The translations under genes were made by a program, and so were the position numbers. Below are positions 23,701 through 33,200 of a stretch of 34,993 nt of DNA, one piece after another. Source of the stretch: Chloroflexus islandicus (lineage in GTDB: Bacteria > Chloroflexota > Chloroflexia > Chloroflexales > Chloroflexaceae). Each line of letters begins with the position of its first letter. Position 1 is the stretch's first letter. Under the pieces are notes generated by a model. It saw nothing but the letters and a program-made list of their open reading frames with translations. It was not told where the DNA came from and did not search any database. The DNA is taken from assembly GCF_001650695.1 (NCBI RefSeq), contig NZ_LWQS01000073.1:1-34993 (forward strand), read 5' to 3'.

Positions 23701-25975
23701 CATCTGTGGCTAGCTCATGAACAGTAGCGCCAGTAATGCCGTTAGTCTCGCGCACCCCACGGAAGAGCGTGTACCCCTGCACATCTTCATGCGCTACATA
23801 CCAATACCCTTGATGCCGCGCATTGGCCAGCGCAATCACCGGCGGGGTCGCTAATGCGCTGTCGATGAGACTCATTTCCCGCCGAAACCGCTTGTCGTCA
23901 ATGGCGCGCGCTGGTGTTGAAACGCGAAACATCTGGGCAATAATATCGTGATAGTATCTTGCCCGCTTATGCCACCAATCTAATTTCAATGGATGGATAA
24001 GCGGCATTATCACCCAATCTTTTTGCACATCTTCGCTTATAATCCAAGCTTGATTGATGGTTTGATAAATTTCTTTGTATTGCTTCTTTGGTAAATGTTC
24101 GAGGATCGTCGCTAAAAATTGTTGATATACCAGTACAAGTTGATCAATCGGGGCATCAAATAACCCTTGTAATGCCGCGTGTACAACGTTAGCCCATGCT
24201 CGTTCAAGATTATCAAGGGCATTCATCAGGGCCGATTTCGCTTCAGGAGGCACTCGTAGATCGTGGAAATTCATTTCGAGCGCGCGCCGCAGGTTGTTAC
24301 GTTCGGCATCCGCTTGTTGGTACCAATTGCCAAATGTATTCAAAGGGCGATGGAGATCAAGATCGACAATGTTAGCCGGAAGCTTGCAAGAGGTATAGAA
24401 TGGAATCCGTAACGATGGCGATGCAGCGGCAAATAGAGGGCCGTGAAGAGATGGTTGCAAGAATCCGCTCTCGTATACCAATGCTTGATAGGTCGCTGCT
24501 GCTGGACTATCCGAGCGATATTCCCAGATCAATGTGGTTGAAGCGATGGTCTGATTCTTACGCTGAAGCAGAACATTGAAGGCCAGTTTACTCGTTTTCA
24601 CCCGTTCGGTCTCATCACTACCCAAATCCTCTTCTTCAGTTTGATCAACAGCTAAATTCCATAATTCAGCTAACTCCCATTGGATAGTGCTCATGACTGT
24701 CTCAATACCGCCGTACAAACAGCGAAACGCTTGCACGGCCTCCGCCAACGGTTGCTTTTCTTTCGACGGCTGAAATTGCACCACTATTTGTGCGCCGGCA
24801 ACCTCGCTATCCTCACGCAAATGGCGCAGATCGATCAATGCTGAGAGCAAGCCGGTCAAAAAATCAGCACTTCTCACTTCGCGCGGTCGCATAAGCCGGC
24901 GAAGTGCGCTTTGACTCTCAACCGACAGCATTTCACGGTAATTTGCCAATGTCTTCTCGATCAGCGATCGCTCAACCTCAACCCCATCCCGGAGTTGGCT
25001 GATTAACTCCGGCACAACCTCGACATCATCATCGGTCTGGTTGATCACCTGCTCGAGTTCTTGAATAACCTGCTCGAGGCTCGCTTTCTTGCGGCGCGGC
25101 TTAATGATCTGTTGCACCTCGGCCCAATCAAGTGCAAGCGCTTGGCGAAGCTGAGCCGGATCATCAGTCAGCTCCCCCAGAATAAAAGCGCGGAGCAACT
25201 GCTTTTTCTGCTCAGATGATAAACCGCCGGTTGTCGTCTCGTCACTCAGTTCAGCCCGCTCAAGATTCTTAAGGTACCGTTCTCTGCGTTGCTCATCAAC
25301 GATCTCAAAACCGATCCGGGCTGCATCACGCACTTCACGCAGCAGCTTATCGGCGCGCGAGGTATGAAGGTGTGTAGCAAATTCAGCGCAACGGAACAAG
25401 CGTAGATGGGGTAAAGCTTGGGCAATTGCCTTCTCGAGTGTGACATGATCATTTAACAACCTATCAATTTCAATAAAAAACGACACCAAATCCTCAATTG
25501 ATCGTGCTATATCTAAACGGCTCAAGCGAATACGCACGAATTCACTTAACACTTTTTGTTCATCTCGACTTACTTGATAATACTGGATACTGGCTTCGAT
25601 CAATTCATCCAGATAGTCAAGCATCAGAGCTGTGCTATTAAGCACATACATATCTTTCAAGCTTTGCGCATCGCTCGCGCGCCGGTTAAAAATCAGCAGG
25701 AGCATGTGTCCTGCTTTTAAGTTGTTGCGATACCATGTGGCTGATTTGTCAGGTTCGATTTGAAATTGTTCAAAACCCTTAATCAGACCAACCGTCCGCA
25801 CTATCACGGGGCGACCATTCAAGATAGGCCGGATCGTTTTGAGCACGTGACGATACACGTCGGCTGAAAAATCTTCTAAGCGCACAAATATCCGGCTGGT
25901 TTGATCTTGCGCGGCGAAACGATCTAAGCAGTGCATAATTGTATTAGCAACAATCTGATCAGGACTCTTTGTCAT
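20738..25975 (-). CDS. sspH: SspH/DptH: FtsK-HerA-type motor with a nuclease-like motif
   Basis: A 1745-residue protein, last gene of the operon. The C-terminal motor has Walker A GATKSGKS at 1523-1530, IIDPKQTDF, Walker B IIALIDEYG with Asp1628/Glu1629 and ILATQHPS, as in FtsK/HerA DNA pumps and in DptH/DndH. A Pro/Gln/Glu-rich linker precedes it. Around 1136-1159, MPDLLLIGL followed by VEAK (Asp1136, Glu1157, Lys1159) has PD-(D/E)XK spacing, so a nuclease domain may be built in. The N-terminal 1000 residues are helical and unassigned. Together with SspF and SspG it should attack DNA lacking phosphorothioate marks. ATG 25975 has GGAGG 4 nt upstream, 14 nt after sspG. Confidence 0.82.
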   Translation of the reverse strand: MTKSPDQIVANTIMHCLDRFAAQDQTSRIFVRLEDFSADVYRHVLKTIRPILNGRPVIVRTVGLIKGFEQFQIEPDKSATWYRNNLKAGHMLLLIFNRRASDAQSLKDMYVLNSTALMLDYLDELIEASIQYYQVSRDEQKVLSEFVRIRLSRLDIARSIEDLVSFFIEIDRLLNDHVTLEKAIAQALPHLRLFRCAEFATHLHTSRADKLLREVRDAARIGFEIVDEQRRERYLKNLERAELSDETTTGGLSSEQKKQLLRAFILGELTDDPAQLRQALALDWAEVQQIIKPRRKKASLEQVIQELEQVINQTDDDVEVVPELISQLRDGVEVERSLIEKTLANYREMLSVESQSALRRLMRPREVRSADFLTGLLSALIDLRHLREDSEVAGAQIVVQFQPSKEKQPLAEAVQAFRCLYGGIETVMSTIQWELAELWNLAVDQTEEEDLGSDETERVKTSKLAFNVLLQRKNQTIASTTLIWEYRSDSPAAATYQALVYESGFLQPSLHGPLFAAASPSLRIPFYTSCKLPANIVDLDLHRPLNTFGNWYQQADAERNNLRRALEMNFHDLRVPPEAKSALMNALDNLERAWANVVHAALQGLFDAPIDQLVLVYQQFLATILEHLPKKQYKEIYQTINQAWIISEDVQKDWVIMPLIHPLKLDWWHKRARYYHDIIAQMFRVSTPARAIDDKRFRREMSLIDSALATPPVIALANARHQGYWYVAHEDVQGYTLFRGVRETNGITGATVHELATDEQELMASQAVETLVGIIQDYIETYPFARDGITIVLLECHNSALPVLLLKQVSARKTTTHYPERLHLIVHTSTYGGSLYRRLDEWLADEPSGTEREGAAYLPRIVVEVRESALDELLQSLKRSDVVVLVDLFKRSNQPLKPTLIERTQREAGNTTIDFYPTRPEPFREGETERLLQLVPNHKPDVLRLFLLCQYAGNLQPGAEMPEATDDLELAQVLSLDAWQANLEQLHHHFNWVVCYDQVIDRFLLKAACHDRVQIIRYALGLGVQRLHHLTVSSASRTQEIVVKRLGDRLANMLPRIKRSQCQQIAAHLAEMANRISGDIVLRAAGPGLFLNELIGLVVAMFQAEQVFQRQYPQALSVWILLDDYKHWFQSGKMPDLLLIGLQKSGERALVHLQLVEAKCVNATAFEQEAKDARLQVRSGVSRLASIFAPGGRHLDAPFWYDQLYRAIAGNVQFNDEQFAVWEAVAEQIHRGEYDFVISGASYVFCYDDQVGIFNGPDIRPFTETAADAPAASLIEHRYGRNELITALHQLVQQTSALDPQQIFDWTPDPVKHSHDVAAEAVGLTEHVPASHTLVPPPISSTSGEQIDLPSSYDIPQVPQDAIAEHQHDSPSVQSEEEQPAPIPPVEAAWLEQKARDIERALRQRGVQLYSININDADQGPSIVRFKFRLKPNQQLKRVQAMAEDLARDLKLPAPPYIDNVPETDFVGIDVPRPQRETIYLHPFIKQLPQPKPAELPIVIGVAPDGQPIIEDLAEFPHLLVAGATKSGKSVFLRNLLLSLLTVYRQGALELLIIDPKQTDFTLFNKLPYLRGGKVIVDRKEAREALLDLARTEMPRRQKIMAHRSMNIKAFNQRYPEEALSPIIALIDEYGLLTSLMSKKEREAFEQSLGELAAAARAVGIHIILATQHPSAEVITPIIKANLDARVALRVASHVNSRVVLDTTGAEHLLGQGDMLFRRPDGRILRLQAPFMDEEELMRLLDTYR

Positions 25976-25989
25976 AGCGCCTCCGCAAC

Positions 25990-27621
25990 CTACGCTCGAT
26001 GCACCATTGCCGTCGCATCAGAATAGATGGTTGCTAAACCGGCAAATTTCAGCCGCTCGAGCAGCCGCTCGCGATTACGGGCAAACACTCCTTCATTCAC
26101 CCCAGCCCGCGATAGCAATCCAGACTCACGCGCTTCACCCGGCCCGACGATAATGCCGTACCGTTGATATAATCGGGTTAAGAATTCACCAAAGCTAATG
26201 GCCTGCTCAGCCGGTTTGACAACAGTCATTGTCAACGTCTTGAGCAACGTATCACCCAACACAAACCGTGGCTGCGGGCCGCGTTGCGGTGCGATCAGAC
26301 CAATTGCCCGGCCAAGCCGGCGATGAATGGGCAGGAAGTGATCACGGAAATTATGTTCTGTCACTGCATACATCATCTGGCTATAATGTTCGATGATCGC
26401 ATCCGTATTGTTTTTAAGCTGGAGCGCTTGCTGGTGAAATTGCGCAATGTGGGTCTGAAAGGCTTGGCGAGCCGTCTTGCGCACACCCCCGACAAACTGT
26501 TCTGCTTGATCAACGAGTGCATCAACTAATACCGCCGCAGTTGTGTGCTGTGCCATCACTGTTGCCACACTTCGGAACCATGCCCGAATGCGATCGCTCT
26601 GCCATTGTTCATGCCGTAACAGTTGGCTAGCCGATATTTGCCGGATAACCCGGCTATCCTCATCACCGGGAATATCAATCAGGATCTCAGGCCGGCACTG
26701 ATTAAGACATTGTCCTGTGTGATGAATGTGATCGTTATGATTGGGATGCGCACGATGATAAATATAAATAATGATATGAAATCCAATCAGGTGAGCTAGC
26801 AGTTCGAGGCTCTCTAGAGCATCAAGCCGGTTATCGAGCAAATGTTCAACATCCTCCGCACACTGCCGGTACAACGAACAATCCGGATCGGGCAGCCATC
26901 CCGGTTCCGTTTTAACGACCTGCTCTTCGTTAATCAATGACTGCCATGTGGCATTGACCATCTGCGCAAATCGTCCCAGCATCTGATTGCGCTCGACTAA
27001 GAGTTCGCGTAATCGATCACCGATGCGCTGGCGCTGCTCTGGCGATTGTTCAGTGCCGGCTGAGATCATCAAGTAGTACAACTCACCGCCGCGCGCAAAG
27101 AAATTTCTCGGCAAAAACTCAATCCCCGCATCCAATTGTGCGCTTGTCAGACTATCAACTTGGGCTTGGTAAACGTTTTTAGTTGCTCCCTTGCGTAACG
27201 CTTCCCATAGCAACAATTCTTCATGCACGGGAAACAAGCTTTTGGCAAACCAAGAACGATTCGCTTCAATCACGGAAAATGAACGCAGTAACGCGCGCAA
27301 CTGCTCTAAGACTGCTTTAGGTTGATGGCCATTGGCTGTCACATGCTTTTCTAGCTCTTGCCGCAATAAATCGACCGCTTTTTGATCACGCGGATCTTGA
27401 GTTTTTTCGTATTCATCGTAAAAGACAAACCGCTTCAACCCTAACCGTGCCGGTACCCGATATTCATCGGTGCGGCCAAACTGATAGCCATATCCCGCTA
27501 GTACACTCAAGAACTCCAGCAAATACTCCATCCAGTGCTGGCCCTCTCGCAACCGGTGGCCCCACACCATGACCTCAGGTGGATACTTACCACGCGCATC
27601 AATATTGCCATACGTATCCAT
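25990..27621 (-). CDS. sspG: SspG/DptG restriction-module protein
   Basis: A 543-residue protein in the position of DptG/DndG between DptF- and DptH-like genes; assignment rests mainly on this order and size. No Walker motif or known nuclease motif is visible. Residues 277-309 form a striking His/Cys cluster (FHIIIYIYHRAHPNHNDHIH, then CLNQC with Cys305 and Cys309), with Cys248 and Cys254 earlier; a metal site is likely. The rest is mostly helical. A TTG at 27633 would add four residues; ATG 27621 is chosen. It begins 21 nt after the sspF stop and precedes sspH by 14 nt, so the three are co-transcribed and probably form one complex. Confidence 0.72.
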   Translation of the reverse strand: MDTYGNIDARGKYPPEVMVWGHRLREGQHWMEYLLEFLSVLAGYGYQFGRTDEYRVPARLGLKRFVFYDEYEKTQDPRDQKAVDLLRQELEKHVTANGHQPKAVLEQLRALLRSFSVIEANRSWFAKSLFPVHEELLLWEALRKGATKNVYQAQVDSLTSAQLDAGIEFLPRNFFARGGELYYLMISAGTEQSPEQRQRIGDRLRELLVERNQMLGRFAQMVNATWQSLINEEQVVKTEPGWLPDPDCSLYRQCAEDVEHLLDNRLDALESLELLAHLIGFHIIIYIYHRAHPNHNDHIHHTGQCLNQCRPEILIDIPGDEDSRVIRQISASQLLRHEQWQSDRIRAWFRSVATVMAQHTTAAVLVDALVDQAEQFVGGVRKTARQAFQTHIAQFHQQALQLKNNTDAIIEHYSQMMYAVTEHNFRDHFLPIHRRLGRAIGLIAPQRGPQPRFVLGDTLLKTLTMTVVKPAEQAISFGEFLTRLYQRYGIIVGPGEARESGLLSRAGVNEGVFARNRERLLERLKFAGLATIYSDATAMVHRA

Positions 27622-27642
27622 AACTATCACCAACCTGAGCAG

Positions 27643-29418
27643 TTAGCTAATAGCCAGCCGTCCTTGTTCGTCGATCCGTAACCGGCGCAACTCGTAGCGG
27701 TGACGCGCCGGCACAAAAAAGGCCACTTCGTTGGCCGAAATATCAACCGTAGCGAATTGTTGAATCAAGACGTCCTTCAGCCGGCGCACCTCGAGTTCGC
27801 ATTCGTCAGCCAAAATCGAGATGTGCCCGCCATCGGCAATGCGCATCAGGTGCTCGAAGAGCAAGATGTTTAGTGGCCACTCTACCGGCTCAGCATGACG
27901 CTGAGTGGGTGGCGGCGCAATATGGAGGTAAAGGGAGCGCGCTGGCAGATCAAGATGTTGATCACTAGTTGTGTTTACGATGAGCCTTATATTTTCAATC
28001 GGCAAGGTCAGCAACACGATCGGATGCGGTTGATTAACGCTATGAACGTATTGGGTGGTAATGTACAGCCGTTCATTGGCCCGAAGTTGGCCGGTCTGCG
28101 TCAAATAGAGGCGTGAGAATGCCCGATTGAGACCTCCGATCAACTGGCTGACGATGTCTTCGTGTTTTCCTTGCGGTTGATCGAGCAATCGTTGATAGAT
28201 GGAAAAGTAGCGAAACGGCAATAGTTGCTGATCGTCTGGATGATTGCGCTCAAAGAACAGTTTGCGCCGGCAATGCGGCAGCCACCGTAACACATCTTGA
28301 CCACGTTCGCTCTCGATGCCTTCGGTATAAGCCCGGCGCGCCTGATGAAACGCTTTGAAGTGCAGATCAACCGTTTCGCCAAAGATCGCTTGGTGGTGTT
28401 GTTGCTCCTCAATTGTTTCGCCGCCGTTAATAATAAACTCGTCAATGGCAAAGATCGATTGGGAACCAATGTTGAACCGATGCAGCAAGCGCGTAACATG
28501 CGATTTTCGGCGAAAACCGGCATCGTCGTCACGCCCAAAGATATTCTCATAGTATGCAAGATACGACATATCGGCGCGCTCTTGCACCTGTTGTTGCGCT
28601 TGAGTGCAATCAAACCCGCCGCTTATGGTGTACGCCAAGTGAATGAGCATATCCCGAATAGTGACATGCTCGTTGCTCCGCTCAAGCACCTCGTACAACA
28701 TCTTGATGCGTTGTTGCACTGGTTGCGCGGTTAATCGGGTCATATTGAAGCGAATGGGACATTTCAGTTGGATCGGGCATTCGTTGCAGGCCTGCCAATT
28801 GCGCTGATCGGTCATCCACGCTAACGCTGCCGGCACAAAGGTCGAAGTAGCGACGCGATTCAAATTGAGGACAATGAGAGACTGATGATAAGCTGGCCCT
28901 TGATCAAGCTGAGTTTGAATGGCCTCTTTTAGCTCCTTGTGACCAACAATAGTGCTGAGCAGAGCCCGCAATCGGCCTTCATTCGCTGCAATCAGATACC
29001 GATCACGCTGATCCGGGGTTTGCAACGTCTGGCTCAGACGTAGCAGAATTTCTTTACCCTTCTCCTCGCTTAATTCCGACAAATCTTTTACAATGAAAAA
29101 CCGCATGGTGTTGTATTCAATCGGTTGATCAATCAAATTCTCCCATCGTTCTGGTTCTTTTCCCTGTAAAACGTTCACGATCTGCCGGCATAAATACGTT
29201 TTCCCATCGCCAGCATTACCCGTTAGGATCACTGAGGGTGGTTGGGGTTGGCGAAACTGGTTGGTCAAAAACTGTTCAATTTTGGTTGTCAGCCGCAACG
29301 ATCCTGCCGGCGGCTCCGGCCCGTTGGAAACGTATTCATCAAACGCCGCTTCGTGATCGGGTGATGCGGTGGTATAGCGATTGAGAAAAGCGACAAAGGG
29401 ATTGCTAACCCGAACCAT
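27643..29418 (-). CDS. sspF: SspF/DptF P-loop ATPase of the restriction module
   Basis: A 591-residue ATPase matching DptF/DndF in size and position. Walker A is GNAGDGKT at 67-74; LIVLNLNR at 181-188 may be the Walker B strand, although its acidic residue is replaced by Asn, so the catalytic acid is uncertain. CNECPIQLKC (Cys211, Cys214, Cys220) is a compact Cys cluster that could bind zinc or an iron-sulfur group. The C-terminal 150 residues are rich in beta strands. In known systems DptF works with DptG and DptH to damage unmodified DNA. ATG 29418 has GAGGA 6 nt upstream and follows the sspD stop after 9 nt. Confidence 0.8.
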   Translation of the reverse strand: MVRVSNPFVAFLNRYTTASPDHEAAFDEYVSNGPEPPAGSLRLTTKIEQFLTNQFRQPQPPSVILTGNAGDGKTYLCRQIVNVLQGKEPERWENLIDQPIEYNTMRFFIVKDLSELSEEKGKEILLRLSQTLQTPDQRDRYLIAANEGRLRALLSTIVGHKELKEAIQTQLDQGPAYHQSLIVLNLNRVATSTFVPAALAWMTDQRNWQACNECPIQLKCPIRFNMTRLTAQPVQQRIKMLYEVLERSNEHVTIRDMLIHLAYTISGGFDCTQAQQQVQERADMSYLAYYENIFGRDDDAGFRRKSHVTRLLHRFNIGSQSIFAIDEFIINGGETIEEQQHHQAIFGETVDLHFKAFHQARRAYTEGIESERGQDVLRWLPHCRRKLFFERNHPDDQQLLPFRYFSIYQRLLDQPQGKHEDIVSQLIGGLNRAFSRLYLTQTGQLRANERLYITTQYVHSVNQPHPIVLLTLPIENIRLIVNTTSDQHLDLPARSLYLHIAPPPTQRHAEPVEWPLNILLFEHLMRIADGGHISILADECELEVRRLKDVLIQQFATVDISANEVAFFVPARHRYELRRLRIDEQGRLAIS

Positions 29419-29427
29419 AAGCCGTCC

Positions 29428-30261
29428 TCATAGATGACAGATATCACAACCCCGTTCATCATCTTCGGCATCCAACACAGCGCCAAGCAACTCGATCAGA
29501 GGGCGATTTGGGCGCTTCTTGCGCTCTTGCTCAAGGCGTAATGCATGCTCGCGCTTGATCTGTGCAATCCGTTCCGGTTGTTCGAGTTCGGCTAAACTCT
29601 CACGTTGCCGCCAGTAAAAGTGTTCGCCACCTCGCTCAGTTTCATACTTTTTCGCCTCTTCAAAGAGATCGGGATGATGCTCTTTGAGACCAACCCACTC
29701 GCCGGTACGCTGGAAGAAGCAGAAGAAACAACCACTCCGTTGTCGCCACGAGTAGTAAGCTGGCAAACCTAACCCGCTCGTTTCGAGAATACGCTCAATG
29801 TCGGCAATGGTCATCCCCAATTCTTTAAAAGGATACACCGGGTGAACGTTCGGCTTGGTCGAAATATAACCGCTACGCCCTTCATCGGCGCGAATGCCGA
29901 TATAGCTCCATACCGTGTCATCACCGACAAAGGCTTCAAACGGCTCGATCTTCAGCTTGCGTGTACACCAGCGCACTTGGGCTGACGGCAACATGCCGCC
30001 ATACATGTTGAGCCAGTGATCAAAGCCACGCTGCGCGTTTAGGCGAATGATCGGGCGCTGCAAGAACGCTTCGAGCCGGTCAAGATAATCGTACGTCTCC
30101 GGCAATTCTTTATGGGTATCGCAAAACACATACTCAATTTGCGGAATTTTGTCGTGTAAAAAGATGGCTAGCGCGGTGCTGTCTTTTCCGCCGCTTAAAT
30201 TGACAATATGGCGTCCGGGGCGCGCTGCCCAATCGGCAATCACGTCGGATTTCATCGGCAT
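29428..30261 (-). CDS. sspD: SspD/DndC-type PAPS-reductase-like sulfur transferase
   Basis: A 277-residue enzyme of the ATP-pyrophosphatase/PAPS-reductase fold. In phosphorothioation systems this protein activates DNA backbone phosphate with ATP and inserts sulfur. The PP-loop SGGKDS is at 23-28. Conserved Cys47 (FCDTH), Cys99 (RWCTRKLK), and Cys178/Cys181 (SGCFFC) could hold an Fe-S cluster; a terminal CDIC (Cys272, Cys275) is additional. It is much shorter than canonical DndC (about 500 residues) and fits SspD. A GTG at 30267 overlaps the ribosome site AAGGAG, which sits 5 nt before ATG 30261, so the ATG is preferred. It follows sspC by 9 nt. Confidence 0.88.
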   Translation of the reverse strand: MPMKSDVIADWAARPGRHIVNLSGGKDSTALAIFLHDKIPQIEYVFCDTHKELPETYDYLDRLEAFLQRPIIRLNAQRGFDHWLNMYGGMLPSAQVRWCTRKLKIEPFEAFVGDDTVWSYIGIRADEGRSGYISTKPNVHPVYPFKELGMTIADIERILETSGLGLPAYYSWRQRSGCFFCFFQRTGEWVGLKEHHPDLFEEAKKYETERGGEHFYWRQRESLAELEQPERIAQIKREHALRLEQERKKRPNRPLIELLGAVLDAEDDERGCDICHL

Positions 30262-30270
30262 AGACACTCC

Positions 30271-33200
30271 TTAGACCAACTGTTGCTCATTGAGCAGCAG
30301 TTGCTGCAATACTTCCGCCATTGCGCCGAGCTGTTGCTCAGTGCTGAGATGCGCATAACGGCGCAAGAGTGCTTGCAACTCGCCGCGCAAGCGTTGGACA
30401 TCGCTGTTCGCGGTGAGGTGAACAACGCGGCTCATTTCGCCATTGCCGTTCGTAATGCCGACCCGCATCACTTCACGATGAGACGATGGCAAGATCGGCG
30501 CAGTCAAACTGAGTTCTTCCGCAGCGCGGAAACGGCGGGCGAGATCGGCAATTGCCGCTTGAAACACCGGCACATCGGCATCGTGCCACTGATCGGGTGG
30601 TCGCTTCACAACCAGTGCGGCTACACTCAATGCCCACGCTTCACCATCAGGCACGGCTGTCTCAAGACGGGCGCCGAGCGCGTGTAGTTGGGTATCGTTG
30701 GTGACAGCAGCAATGCGCTGGTATCGTTGCAGCAATTCACGGTGCGCTACGACGCCATCGCCGCTAAGCCCGAATACGTGCATAGTATGTGCCAGAATAA
30801 TGCGTCGCAAGCTTGGAAAGGCCTCTTGCAGCTCACGCATGCTCTGCCGGAGCTGATCGATGAACGTGTGCATCTGCTCCAGCGACACTGACTCATGCCC
30901 AGAAACTGGCGGTACGCCAAACGCTGGCGGCAGCAGTTCAAATAATAATTCATCAGGTGCGCGCGCCTCGCGCAGCGCTTGCCGCACCGCTTGCGTTTGC
31001 GGGCTAAGCTGCTTCGTTTGCTTGCTGTACGCCGGCAATTGATGATAGGTACGCAGCAAAGGCAACGCCACCGCTAGCAGCGCCGGTTGCACCCGCTGCG
31101 TTAATGCTTGTGGCGCAAACGCCTCGGCAAGTTGGCGGTAGAGGAGGAAACGCGCGCCCTCGGCCCGGCCAAGACGAACGGCGAAATAGTCAGGCCGCGC
31201 TAATAGACGCTCAAACATCGCCATATCAGGAACCGGCACGTAGTTGCCGTGTTCGTAGAAGACAATCTCACCGGCGCGCGCAACATAGAAGGCGACAAAT
31301 AAGATCGGGATAACACCGGCTTTGATTCCGTAGGGCGGCTGCTGAAGAAAAGCATACAATGCCGCGAGCGCCAATGGCTGCGTACCGGCCTCCATCAGTT
31401 TGATTTCCATTGCGCGCCATACGGGTAAGAGACCAAGCGGATCGGAGGGCGGTGGCGGGCCGATTTCCCATGTACCTTGCTCATTTTGGCGATGCAACCC
31501 GCCACGCTGCAAAATACTGGCATAAATTGCCCGTTCCGGCGGATACCCTTGAATGCCGAGCAATGCTTGGTCTACCTGCTCTAGCATTGCCGCCACAACA
31601 TTCCGGCGCGCTTTGGCTGCCGCCGAGGAGATGGCATCTCGCCCAACCAACTCATTCCAAATGCGCGGCGCTAGCGGGTAGGTTGCGTCAGCCGCCTTGG
31701 AAAGCAGATCATCAATCTGCCGCGCATTTGCCACCGGTACTTGCTGGCCGCCGTAAAACCAGCGACTCTGCACACCATACGCTTCGGCCAGCGTATCACG
31801 CAATATCTGTTCGGCCTCAATCAACCGGCTATGGACCTCACGCCGCGCTACTCGGTCGTGCTCGAGCGCTTCATGTTCCTCAGCGAGCATTCGTAATGCC
31901 GCTACATCTAGTGCCATTTCCCGCATTTCATGAACATGGCGCGGTAGGACAATAATCCGAGCCGTTTCCTGTCGCCGGTCAGGATGGCACGCCCACTGTT
32001 CAGCCCGGCTCAATTCTTCTTCATCAGACGGCACGACGTACAGCAATTCGCCAACCAATCCCGCTGCTACCGTCATCGTATCGGCGAGCTGTTGCACATC
32101 AACATAGCGCACTGCAAAGGCGCGAGTAGCGCCGGTGCGATAACTGTGACGGTATGCAATGCGTGGCGTGGTATCGGCATAACGCATCAAAAGCTGGCAC
32201 AGCGAATACCGCTCGGCAAGCATCCGGCGTGCTTGTTGCATCAGCAGCTCAAGATCAAGGTCGCTCCCCTCCCAAAGCACAAAGCTATCGCGGAAACGCC
32301 GATAAGTAATATGCTGGCGCTTCTGCAACGTCTCTAACGCGGCAGCTACTGCCGGATCAGACGGATCATCGGCGAGTGCAAAAGCAAGATGGGCTTGACA
32401 GGCGCGCATACCGGCAGCACGTTCGAGTGCCCCTAACACTCCTACCACCGTTAATGTATCAAGCAGCAGTGGATCAGCCCCTGTCAAATCCGCGCGCGCC
32501 TCCACCAACTCAGCCCAACGTCGCCCACGGCTGCGTGCAAAGAGACTAGCGCCGAGGTTTGTTTCCACATAATTGAACAAATGACTGAGACGGTATATCG
32601 GTACGGCACCATCTGGCGCCTGCTGCACGACATCGCGTAACCCCCACGGCTCATCAGAGGCGAGAAAAGCGAATAATGACCGTTCGTTTTGCGCTAATTG
32701 GCGCACAATCCCCGGCAGCGCCAGCATCGTCATCGGGTGCAAGGGAAAACTGTCGGCCACGATCTGGCGCCATTCGTGACTGCCGATTTCGGCTGGACGC
32801 AGCCCCAAGGCTTCTGTCAGCGGCACAACGCGCTCGGCCCACTGCAAACGTTGCTCCCGTAGCGGATCAGCCCCCGCAGGACGCAGCGCCGCCGCAATCA
32901 GACGCACCATCTGGCTCAGCGGTTCTTGAAACGCTAGGTCAACAAACCGGCCTTGCACCTTGGCCCACTCGATCCGGCGCCGCGCACCGGCATGCAGCGT
33001 GTACTGCTCAAATGCTTGGTGCAGAATTGTTACCACGAGCACCGGTGCATCGCCGCTTCGCGCCGCCATCTCTGCGAGCGTTTGCAACACAAACAAATCG
33101 CGCTCATCGTCGTGGCGAGCCGCATAGTCAAGGTACTGCCCAAGTTCGTCAATAATGAGCACAAGACCGGCATAATCACTATGCACCCGTAGATAACGAG

